Assembly: GCA_016926575.1 (NCBI GenBank)
Contig: JAFGOJ010000378.1
Coordinates: forward strand, 1-20,448
Source of the DNA: Anaerolineae bacterium
GTDB taxonomy: Bacteria > Chloroflexota > Anaerolineae > B4-G1 > DUEL01
Direction: 5' to 3'
Length of the DNA stretch: 20,448 nucleotides
Shown: piece by piece, positions 6,971-13,315 of the stretch
Position numbering within the stretch: position 1 is the first letter of the stretch
Layout: every line of letters begins with the position of its first letter
Translations under genes and position numbers: made by a program
Notes under the pieces: model-generated
Told to the model about the DNA's origin: nothing
The model's input: only the letters and a program-made list of their open reading frames with translations
Databases searched by the model: none

Positions 6971-8014
6971 ATGGAACTACAACTGCCCACTTTCTTACTG
7001 TCGCCCTTTGGCCGCCGCGTGACGTCGGTGATGGCTGTAGCCATCCTCGGCATTACCGCCTACACCTTCAAGAAAACCTACACCCCGGGGCCGCTCTCGG
7101 AGGCCCACCCGAACAACGAACCGCTGTGCGGCTACGAGTCGCACGCCAGCTTCGAAGACGAGTGCCTGCACTGCCACGCGCCGGTGCACTGCCTCAGCGC
7201 CGACCGCTGCCAGACGTGCCACATCGACGTCGCCCAGCAGCGCCAGGAGTCCGACGGGCTGCACGGCCTGCTCCCCGGCACCGACAAGTGCCAACGCTGC
7301 CACAACGAGCACGGGGGGCGCGAGGCGGTTCTCACCGAGGTCGCGTTCATCAATATCGACCACACGCGGTTGACCGGGTTTGCCCTGGCCCGCCACGCAC
7401 TCGATTACGACGGCGCAGCGATGGCGTGCGAGAACTGCCACGGGCCGGACGAATTCGCCGCCGCGACGGTCGACTGCGTCACCTGTCACACCGCAGCCGA
7501 TCCACTGTGGATGGACGAGCACCTGGCCGAGTTCGGCAGTGCGTGTACCCCCTGCCACGACGGCGTCGACCGCATGTCCGACTTCGAGCACGACGCGGCC
7601 TTCCCTCTCGCTGACGGCCACGCCGGTTTGGAGTGCGCCGACTGCCACGCCGGCTACGTCTTCGCCACCCCGCCGCGGGATTGCGTGGCCTGCCACGTGG
7701 ACCCGGAGGTCCACCTGGGCCAATTCGGCCTCGACTGCTCGCGCTGCCATACCGCCGTCGCCTGGACCCCCGCCGAGTTGACGCGCCACGTCTTCCGGCT
7801 GGACCACGGTGACGAGGGAGAGGTCCCCTGTGAGACCTGTCACACAGGCAGTTACACGTTCTATACCTGTGACGAATGCCACGAACCCGACCAGGCGCGC
7901 ATCGACCACCTGGGATATAGTTTCGCTTCTTTGGACGAGTGCGCCCGGTGTCATCCCACCGGCGCGCCGGGTGAGGGAGCGGTGCAGGCTGCCTCTGAGG
8001 AGGTGTTGGAATGA
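6971..8014 (+). CDS. Membrane-anchored dodecahaem cytochrome c
   Basis: A 347-residue protein with one N-terminal membrane helix (about 18-34) and twelve CxxCH motifs at C65, C80, C107, C153, C169, C192, C222, C238, C256, C287, C300 and C324. Spare His residues (DFEHD, NIDH, TRH, LDHG) can serve as second axial ligands, so bis-His haems are expected. The C-terminal five-haem module (about 236-336) is clearly paralogous to that of the preceding cytochrome (GQFGLDCSRCH, PAELTRHVFRLDHG, CHPTGAPGEG). The middle segment FPLADGHAGLECADCH also recurs at the start of the haem region of the next gene. Start choice: AGGAG at 6958-6962 is 8 nt from this ATG but only 2 nt from the ATG at 6965. The stop overlaps the next start as ATGA, implying translational coupling. 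It is probably periplasm-equivalent or wall-located, relaying electrons outward. Confidence 0.92.
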   Translation: MELQLPTFLLSPFGRRVTSVMAVAILGITAYTFKKTYTPGPLSEAHPNNEPLCGYESHASFEDECLHCHAPVHCLSADRCQTCHIDVAQQRQESDGLHGLLPGTDKCQRCHNEHGGREAVLTEVAFINIDHTRLTGFALARHALDYDGAAMACENCHGPDEFAAATVDCVTCHTAADPLWMDEHLAEFGSACTPCHDGVDRMSDFEHDAAFPLADGHAGLECADCHAGYVFATPPRDCVACHVDPEVHLGQFGLDCSRCHTAVAWTPAELTRHVFRLDHGDEGEVPCETCHTGSYTFYTCDECHEPDQARIDHLGYSFASLDECARCHPTGAPGEGAVQAASEEVLE

Positions 8015-10155
8015 CGACGACGAAACGCGTAGTGATCATTTTCGCTGTGGTGAACGGTCTGTTGCTGGCGGCGCTGGCGGGGCTGTACGTCCTTTCAGAG
8101 ACGTATCCGTTCCGTCCCGGAGGCGTCTTCTACGGCGTGCAGGATACCGCCGAGCAGTGGCGGCTGCGTCTGACACAGGGCACAACGGCGCGGGCCGACC
8201 TGGCCATCGACCTGGCGGAACGCCGCCTGGGCGATCTGGCTCAGGCCGAAGCGCAGCGCATCGATCCGGCCGTCACCGCCTTCGGAGACGCGCTGGTGCA
8301 GGCCGCGCGCTACGCCGATATGGCCGCTTCGGACGATCGAGAACGGGTGTACGGCCGCGTGCAGACGCTGCTGACGCAAGCCGACCTCGTCGTGACGTCG
8401 CTGGCGCAGGGCAACCAGGCCAAGGTCATGGCGTTGAGCCAGACCATCGCCACCCTGCGCGCGGCGAGTTCGCTGGCCGAACTCGCGGCCCTGGTGCCGC
8501 TCGAAAACACCCTGGTCGGCGGCGCGACGATCCCCTTCCTGGAAAGCGAGGTCGACCACGAGGTCTACCCCCTCACCGACGGCCACGCCGACGTCGCCTG
8601 CGACGATTGCCACCAGGACGGGTTCTACGCCGGTACGTCGACCGAGTGTGAGGACTGCCATAAGCCGTCACTGGGTAATTTCTACGCCAGCTACCTCTAC
8701 CCCAGCCACTTCGGCGGCGCGTGCACCGATTGCCACGACGTCGTCGGGTGGGATATGTCCGAATTCGACCACGTCGGCATCGTCGAGTGCACCTCCTGCC
8801 ACCAGAGCGACATCCCCTTCAGCCACTACGTCCAGGCGAACAACAGCGCAGAAGATACGCGGTTGCTGGTGCGGCAGTCGGAGGGCACAGCTCTCGAGTA
8901 CGCTTTCCCCGACCGGTGCGAGACCTGCCATCCCAGCACCGAAGCCTGGGATGACATCGACTTCGACCATACCGGCTTCACCGACTGCCGTCACTGCCAC
9001 CTGGAAGACACGGACCCGGACGACACCTACAATCCGGTGACGCACTATCGCGGGCAGTGCTCCCGCTGCCACACGGTCGTCGATTGGAACGACATTCACT
9101 TCGACCACACCGGCTACACCGCGTGCGCCGACTGCCACAGCGACGACGTGCCGGCCGGGCACGTCTACGCCGGAACGTGCGCCAATTGCCACACCACCAC
9201 CGACTGGAACGAGATCGCCTTCAACCACGCCGGGTACGCCAACTGTGTGGACTGCCACACGCGGCCCAATCATTATCACACGCAGTGCGCAGACTGCCAC
9301 ACCACCACCGATTGGAGTCAGCACACGTTCAGCCACAGCCGGCTCTCCAATTGCGCGACGTGCCACGCTGCCCAGGCGCCCGCCGGGCATTATGCAGGGC
9401 AATGCTCGAGCTGCCACTCCACGAACCAGTGGGGCGACCTCACACACAGGGACCTGGTGGACTGCGCCTCCTGCCACAGTATGGCCAGTCACTACCCTCT
9501 GGCGTGCTCTTACTGTCACGACACGGTGGCGTGGTGCAACGTCAATTTCGACCACACCCGAGCGGATGACTGCACAGTTTGTCACACCACGCCGGCGGGA
9601 CACTGGCCCGGCAGTTGCAGCGATTGCCACAACACGTACAACTGGCGCACCGTCGAGTTCGTGCACAACATCTCCTCCAATTGCCTCGTGTGCCACGCGG
9701 CTCCCTCCAACCACTACACCGTCGCGTGCATCACCTGCCACACCACGACGAGTTGGGGCGTTGTCGTCGTCAACCACAGCAGCCTGTACGACTGTCTCGC
9801 CTGCCACGCGCAGCCGGACGGACACTGGCCCGGCCAGTGCAGCGACTGCCACACGACGTCGAACTGGGCCGATGCCACATTCAACCACGCGGGCTACACC
9901 AACTGCAAGGCGTGCCACGCGCAAGAGCGGCCGGCCAACCACGCCCGCGGGCAGTGCTCGCGCTGCCACACCACCGACACGTGGGCCGTTCCCAGCACGC
10001 CGACACCCACCAACACGCCCTTGCCGCCCACGCCGACAAACACCCCGGTCCCGCCGCCCACACCGACCAGCACGCCCTTGCCGCCCACACCGACGAACAC
10101 CCCGGCCCCGCCCCCCACACCGACGAGCACGCCCACGCCGGTCGGCGTGCCGTAA
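8011..10155 (+). CDS. 23-haem membrane-anchored cytochrome c with Pro/Thr wall tail
   Basis: A 714-residue protein. Residues 7-28 form a membrane anchor. About 33-165 is a helical domain resembling DUF5667 (VFYGVQDTAEQWRLRL, LAIDLAERRLGDLA). From C197 to H653 there are 23 CxxCH motifs, one per roughly 20 residues. From about residue 340 they form a regular two-haem repeat of about 43-50 residues, in the order CxxCH, T-rich, W, FxH, CxxCH, (P)xxH. The FxH and xxH histidines are the probable distal ligands. After the last haem the chain ends in a Pro/Thr-rich segment of about 55 residues (TPTNTPLPP type) without a membrane helix, probably wall-spanning. It overlaps the 12-haem gene by 4 nt (ATGA). 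The architecture suggests a haem wire reaching through the envelope. That function is inference, and no close named homologue is known to me. Confidence 0.92.
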   Translation: MTTTKRVVIIFAVVNGLLLAALAGLYVLSETYPFRPGGVFYGVQDTAEQWRLRLTQGTTARADLAIDLAERRLGDLAQAEAQRIDPAVTAFGDALVQAARYADMAASDDRERVYGRVQTLLTQADLVVTSLAQGNQAKVMALSQTIATLRAASSLAELAALVPLENTLVGGATIPFLESEVDHEVYPLTDGHADVACDDCHQDGFYAGTSTECEDCHKPSLGNFYASYLYPSHFGGACTDCHDVVGWDMSEFDHVGIVECTSCHQSDIPFSHYVQANNSAEDTRLLVRQSEGTALEYAFPDRCETCHPSTEAWDDIDFDHTGFTDCRHCHLEDTDPDDTYNPVTHYRGQCSRCHTVVDWNDIHFDHTGYTACADCHSDDVPAGHVYAGTCANCHTTTDWNEIAFNHAGYANCVDCHTRPNHYHTQCADCHTTTDWSQHTFSHSRLSNCATCHAAQAPAGHYAGQCSSCHSTNQWGDLTHRDLVDCASCHSMASHYPLACSYCHDTVAWCNVNFDHTRADDCTVCHTTPAGHWPGSCSDCHNTYNWRTVEFVHNISSNCLVCHAAPSNHYTVACITCHTTTSWGVVVVNHSSLYDCLACHAQPDGHWPGQCSDCHTTSNWADATFNHAGYTNCKACHAQERPANHARGQCSRCHTTDTWAVPSTPTPTNTPLPPTPTNTPVPPPTPTSTPLPPTPTNTPAPPPTPTSTPTPVGVP
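10003..10116 (+). repeat. Two 57-bp in-frame tandem repeats in the Pro/Thr tail
   Basis: Two consecutive 57-nt units (10003-10059 and 10060-10116) encode TPTNTPLPPTPTNTPVPPP and TPTSTPLPPTPTNTPAPPP. A partial third unit runs to about 10140. They sit at the 3' end of the 23-haem cytochrome gene and could vary in copy number by slippage, which would change the length of the wall linker. Confidence 0.7.
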
Positions 10156-10263
10156 CGCCTTGAAAGAGCGCGTACAACGCGCATTCGGTCAGTTTGCGAT
10201 GCGGACGTTTCCAAAATCGCCCGTTGAAAAAGGTTCACCAGATTAGAAAGGAGAGTAAGGAAG

Positions 10264-10458
10264 ATGAAGAAAGTATTGATCGTTCTGTTGGTGCTGGCAG
10301 TGATGTTGGTCGCCGTGCTGCCGGCCAGCGCCGCGTCGGATAACGCGCAAAATCAGGATCCGCCGGAAGGGTGCCCTGGTCAGACGGGAGTGGAACACGA
10401 GCCCCCGGGCTGGTCCCAGGTCTCTGACGGGCAAGGGGGGTCTGGGACCGGGCCCTAA
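10264..10458 (+). CDS. Small exported peptide, unknown function
   Basis: A 64-residue protein with an obvious Sec signal peptide (residues 1-24, basic MKK start, hydrophobic core, likely cleavage after ASA). The mature part is about 40 residues, acidic and Gly/Pro-rich, with the segment PPEGCPGQTG and a single Cys. A lone Cys after cleavage does not fit a lipobox, because there is no L-x-x-C at the signal end. GAAAGGAG lies 10 nt before the ATG. It follows the 23-haem gene by 108 nt with no obvious terminator between, and a hairpin lies just after its stop, so it may be the last gene of the cytochrome transcript. I do not recognise the family. The single Cys could dimerise it or tether it to a partner. 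Confidence 0.65.
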   Translation: MKKVLIVLLVLAVMLVAVLPASAASDNAQNQDPPEGCPGQTGVEHEPPGWSQVSDGQGGSGTGP

Positions 10459-10464
10459 AGGTCT

Positions 10465-10505
10465 TGCCCGGTGCGGCCTATCCCTCCCCAAGGCCGCATC
10501 GGGCA
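10465..10505 (+). terminator. Terminator-like hairpin ending the cytochrome cluster
   Basis: TGCCCGGTGCGGCCT pairs with AGGCCGCATCGGGCA (15 bp, one G-T pair) around an 11-nt loop, starting 6 nt after the stop at 10458. A second small hairpin GGCTC-TCG-GAGCC follows (10506-10518), then a pyrimidine-rich but not T-only run. It is a probable, not classic, terminator. Confidence 0.55.
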
Positions 10506-10542
10506 GGCTCTCGGAGCCAGGTTTCTCCCTTCATTTCTTGCG

Positions 10543-10604
10543 ACAGGCGGGGCCACAAGCTCCGCCTGTTCGCATAGTAGGGCGCGATTGAGTCGCGCTC
10601 CTAC
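10543..10604. repeat. Two adjacent REP-like palindromes
   Basis: ACAGGCGGGGC / GCTCCGCCTGT (10543-10569, one G-T pair) and GTAGGGCGCGA / TCGCGCTCCTAC (10577-10604, one bulge) lie side by side in the 375-bp spacer 10459-10833. The second resembles the hairpin at 15918-15947 in sequence. The spacer holds no credible ORF. Besides these it contains the terminator at 10465, a candidate promoter and the large hairpin at 10706. Confidence 0.55.
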
Positions 10605-10611
10605 CCGCGTC

Positions 10612-10640
10612 TTGTCGTCCCTCGTCTTTCGTGCTACAAT
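10612..10640 (+). promoter_or_regulatory. Candidate promoter for the glycan genes
   Basis: TTGTCG (10612-10617) and TACAAT (10635-10640) are separated by 17 nt. Transcription would start near 10647, leaving a leader of about 185 nt before the TTG start at 10834. That leader contains the 19-bp hairpin at 10706-10748. Confidence 0.45.
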
Positions 10641-10705
10641 CTTTCCGCCATTGTAACTGCTCAGCTTACGCTTCGCAGTTGCCTTTCCCGCCGCGGAAAG
10701 GGGGA

Positions 10706-10748
10706 GTGGGGGTTTTGCGGGCGGCTTCGCCGCCCGCAAAACCCCCAC
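10706..10748 (+). promoter_or_regulatory. Very stable 19-bp hairpin in the glycan-gene leader
   Basis: GTGGGGGTTTTGCGGGCGG pairs perfectly with CCGCCCGCAAAACCCCCAC around the loop CTTCG. A weaker purine/pyrimidine extension lies on each side. It could be a dispersed repeat or an attenuator. No T tract follows on the + strand. Confidence 0.6.
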
Positions 10749-10833
10749 CTTCTCCCTTCGACGCGCCAAGCAGGTAGCTGCCAGGCGCACAGCCTGAGCA
10801 ATTACCCGCTATTCCATCGCAAGGGAGGAAGCC

Positions 10834-11721
10834 TTGGCCGATGTAGGCATCGTCATCGTCAGTTACAACACGCGCGACCTGCTGCGCACGTGCCTGGAGA
10901 CCGTCTACGCCAGCCAGGGCGGCGTCTCGTACCAGGTGTGCGTGGTCGACAACGCCTCGCCCGACGACAGCGCCGCCATGGTCGCCACGGCGTTCCCTCA
11001 AGCCATGCTGATCGCCAACCCCGAGAACGTCGGCTACCCCGCCGCCAACAACCAGGGTCTGCGCGCGCTCGGGTTCCCAGACCAGGCACACGCCCCCCGC
11101 TTCGCACTGCTGCTGAACCCGGATACGGAACTCCCACCCGACGGCCTGGCGCAGATGCTGGCCTTTATGGACGCCCACCCCGACGCCGGCGTCGCCGGCC
11201 CCAGGCTGAACCTCCCCAACGGCGCGTTGGACCTGGCCTGCCGGCGCTCGTTCCCCTCTCCAGAGGTCTCCCTCTACCGGCTTTCCGGATTATCCACCCT
11301 CTTCCCGCGCAGCCGCCGCTTCGGGCGCTACAATATGACCTACCTGGACCCCGCCCAGATGACGGAAGTGGACGCCGTGGTCGGAGCCTTCATGCTCGTC
11401 CGCAGCGAGGCGATTCGCCAGGTCGGCCTGATGGACGACGCGTTCTTTATGTACGGAGAGGACCTCGACTGGTGCTATCGCATCAAAGCACAGGGATGGA
11501 AGGTGTACTACAACCCGGCCGTGACCGTCCTACACGTCAAGCGGGCGGCCAGCCGCCACAGCAGCCGCGCCCAGGTGGAGTTCTGGCGCGCGATGTCCCT
11601 CTTCTACCACAAACACTACGCCGCCCACACCCCCTGGCCCGTGCACCTGCTGATTACGGGCGTGATCGGAATGCGGACGAAGCTAGAACAACTACGGCAG
11701 TGGCTCAAGAAACGGAGCTAG
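10834..11721 (+). CDS. Family 2 glycosyltransferase (rhamnosyltransferase-like)
   Basis: A 295-residue cytoplasmic GT-A fold enzyme that would transfer a sugar from a nucleotide donor to a lipid-linked glycan. Visible motifs, in order: IVIVSYNT (6-13), VVDNASPDDS with D39 (nucleotide binding), NPENVGYPAANNQG, LLLNPDTEL with D97 at the DxD-equivalent position, VVGAFMLVR (182-190), and FMYGEDLDWCYR with E209/D210, the usual ED catalytic region. These fit the WcaE-like/rhamnosyltransferase subgroup. The start is TTG, preceded by AAGGGAGG 5 nt upstream. No in-frame ATG precedes the VSYNT motif. The C-terminus is basic (LKKRS) and probably peripheral to the membrane. The gene ends 6 nt before the sugar-phosphate transferase, so the two form an operon for surface polysaccharide or glycan assembly. 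Donor and acceptor cannot be read from sequence. Confidence 0.9.
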   Translation: MADVGIVIVSYNTRDLLRTCLETVYASQGGVSYQVCVVDNASPDDSAAMVATAFPQAMLIANPENVGYPAANNQGLRALGFPDQAHAPRFALLLNPDTELPPDGLAQMLAFMDAHPDAGVAGPRLNLPNGALDLACRRSFPSPEVSLYRLSGLSTLFPRSRRFGRYNMTYLDPAQMTEVDAVVGAFMLVRSEAIRQVGLMDDAFFMYGEDLDWCYRIKAQGWKVYYNPAVTVLHVKRAASRHSSRAQVEFWRAMSLFYHKHYAAHTPWPVHLLITGVIGMRTKLEQLRQWLKKRS

Positions 11722-11727
11722 AGGAGT

Positions 11728-13143
11728 ATGAAGAAGCGACAGGCTCAACTTTTGGCGATGACCGCCACTCTGATCCTCACCGATGCGGTGATGGCAGCGC
11801 TGGCCTTCTACCTGGCCTACCAGTTCCGACAGTGGTTCCCCTTCCCCGATCCGGCCACCGACGTTATGCCCTACAACCGGTACGCGCCGCTGACGCTCAC
11901 CCACACCCTATCCGTCCTGCTCACCCTGGCGTACAGCCGCCTCTACCGGCTCACCCGCGCCCCCTCTCGCGTGGACGAATTCTACCGCGTCGTCGGGGCG
12001 GGCACGGTGGGCACGGTGCTCGGCGTGGCCTTCTCCTACCTGCTGTTCAAAGGCACACCTCTGGAGCAGGACTACTCGCGCGGCATGGCCATCTACGCCT
12101 GGCTGTTGACCATTCTGTGCGTGACCATCGGGCGGGTCGTGCATGGACGGTTCAGGGCCGCCCTGCAGGCGCGCGGGTGGGGACGGGACCGCGTGTTGGT
12201 GGTGGGCACCGGCGAGGTCGCCCGCATGATCCTGCACAAGATTCAGGGCAGCCCCAGCCTGGGCTACCAGGTCGTGGGAGCTGTCTCTACGGACGGTGAA
12301 TCAGATATGACGCTCCCGGCCACCATTCTCGGTCGTGGGAGCGATCTGGCGCACCTGATCGAGCAGCACCAGATCGACGACGTCATCATCGCCCTGCCCG
12401 AAGCGACCCACCAGGACATCCTCGCTCTGATCTCTGAGTGCGAGCGCGGCAAAGCGACGATCAAGGTCTACCCCGACGTCTTTCAAATCATGGCCGGGCA
12501 AATGGACATCGGCGACCTGGGCGGCTTGCCCCTGCTGACGCTGCGCGACATCGCCCTGCGCGGCTGGCGGCAGGGCATCAAGCGCGCCATGGATATTGTC
12601 GGGGCGTTGGCCGGGCTCATCCTCGTCTCGCCACTGATGCTGTTCACCGCCATCCTGATCAAGCTGGACTCGCCCGGAGCGGTGTTCTACGTTCAAGAGC
12701 GCATGGGATTGGACGCGCGACCCTTCCCGATGCTCAAGTTCCGCTCGATGCGCCAGGACGCTGAGGTCAATGGACCGGGCTGGACCAAGCCCAGCGATCC
12801 GCGCGTCACCCGCCTGGGCAACATCCTGCGCCGGCTCAACGTCGACGAGCTGCCGCAGTTGATCAACGTGCTGGTGGGAGAAATGAGCCTCGTCGGCCCG
12901 CGCCCGGAGCGCCCGGTCTACGTCTCCCAATTCCGCCGCTCCATCCCACGTTACATGGACCGCCACCGCGCGAAGGCCGGGTTGACCGGCTGGGCGCAGG
13001 TCAACGGCTTGCGCGGCGACACGTCGATCACCGAGCGCACCAAGTACGACCTGTGGTATATCGAAAACTGGTCGGTCCTGCTGGACATCAAGATCATCAT
13101 CCGCACCGCGTTCAGCTTCTTCCACTCGCCGAACGCGTATTGA
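11728..13143 (+). CDS. Polyprenyl-phosphate glycosyl-1-phosphate transferase (WbaP/WcaJ type)
   Basis: A 471-residue membrane enzyme that starts glycan assembly by moving a sugar-1-phosphate from a UDP-sugar to undecaprenyl phosphate. The N-terminus has about four membrane helices (roughly 10-135). A Rossmann-like CoA_binding_3 domain follows (about 154-255: RVLVVGTGEVARMI, DDVIIALPEA). The C-terminal bacterial sugar transferase domain (285-471) has KRAMDIVGALAG, GAVFYVQERMG, MLKFRSM, the catalytic Asp-Glu pair in NVDELPQL (D373, E374), MSLVGPRPE and KAGLTGWAQVNG. Length and domain order are typical. AGGAG is only 1 nt from the ATG, but an earlier GGAG (11714-11717) gives 10-nt spacing. It is directly downstream of the glycosyltransferase. 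No flippase, polymerase or other glycan genes appear in the window, so this pair is a partial pathway. The sugar is unknown. Confidence 0.93.
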   Translation: MKKRQAQLLAMTATLILTDAVMAALAFYLAYQFRQWFPFPDPATDVMPYNRYAPLTLTHTLSVLLTLAYSRLYRLTRAPSRVDEFYRVVGAGTVGTVLGVAFSYLLFKGTPLEQDYSRGMAIYAWLLTILCVTIGRVVHGRFRAALQARGWGRDRVLVVGTGEVARMILHKIQGSPSLGYQVVGAVSTDGESDMTLPATILGRGSDLAHLIEQHQIDDVIIALPEATHQDILALISECERGKATIKVYPDVFQIMAGQMDIGDLGGLPLLTLRDIALRGWRQGIKRAMDIVGALAGLILVSPLMLFTAILIKLDSPGAVFYVQERMGLDARPFPMLKFRSMRQDAEVNGPGWTKPSDPRVTRLGNILRRLNVDELPQLINVLVGEMSLVGPRPERPVYVSQFRRSIPRYMDRHRAKAGLTGWAQVNGLRGDTSITERTKYDLWYIENWSVLLDIKIIIRTAFSFFHSPNAY

Positions 13144-13168
13144 ACAGGTGCCGGTTGGATGAAAAACG

Positions 13169-13197
13169 ACAGGGGCAAGCCAATGGCTCGCCCCTGT
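13169..13197 (+). terminator. Terminator-like hairpin after the glycan genes
   Basis: ACAGGGGC pairs with GCCCCTGT (13169-13176 / 13190-13197), and the inner AGCC/GGCT extends the stem. It starts 26 nt after the stop at 13143 and is followed by TTCCTAGTT, a weak T tract. It is likely the end of the two-gene transcript. Confidence 0.6.
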
Positions 13198-13205
13198 TCC
13201 TAGTT

Positions 13206-13290
13206 GTCATTGCAAGCCGCCGAAGGCGGCGAAGCAATCTCCTGATCGCGTTTTGGGGATTGCTTCGGGCGCTAAAGCGCCCTCGCAATG
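13206..13290. repeat. REP-like inverted repeat (GTCATTGC family)
   Basis: The arms start GTCATTGCAAGCCGCCGAAG and end CGCTAAAGCGCCCTCGCAATG. Both contain GAAGCAATC / GATTGCTTC and carry inner palindromes GCCGCCGAAGGCGGC and GGGCGCTAAAGCGCCC. It lies between convergent genes and has no ORF of its own. It resembles GTCATTGCGAG-type intergenic repeats found in many bacterial genomes. Confidence 0.75.
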
Positions 13291-13315
13291 CTCCCATCTG
13301 AACGGTTACTGTGAA

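Noticed and set aside
8668..9969. Long antisense frame over the 23-haem cytochrome
   Set aside because: Its regularity only mirrors the CxxCH repeat. It has no start signal and no recognisable domain.
9050..9980. Regularly spaced TGCCAC motifs resembling a CRISPR-like or tandem DNA array
   Set aside because: They are in-frame codons for CxxCH haem sites. The spacers are not unique and the units do not match at DNA level as CRISPR repeats would.
10890..12299. A 469-codon + frame across the glycosyltransferase and sugar-phosphate transferase genes
   Set aside because: It overlaps two well-supported genes in another frame and yields Arg/Pro-rich sequence without domains.
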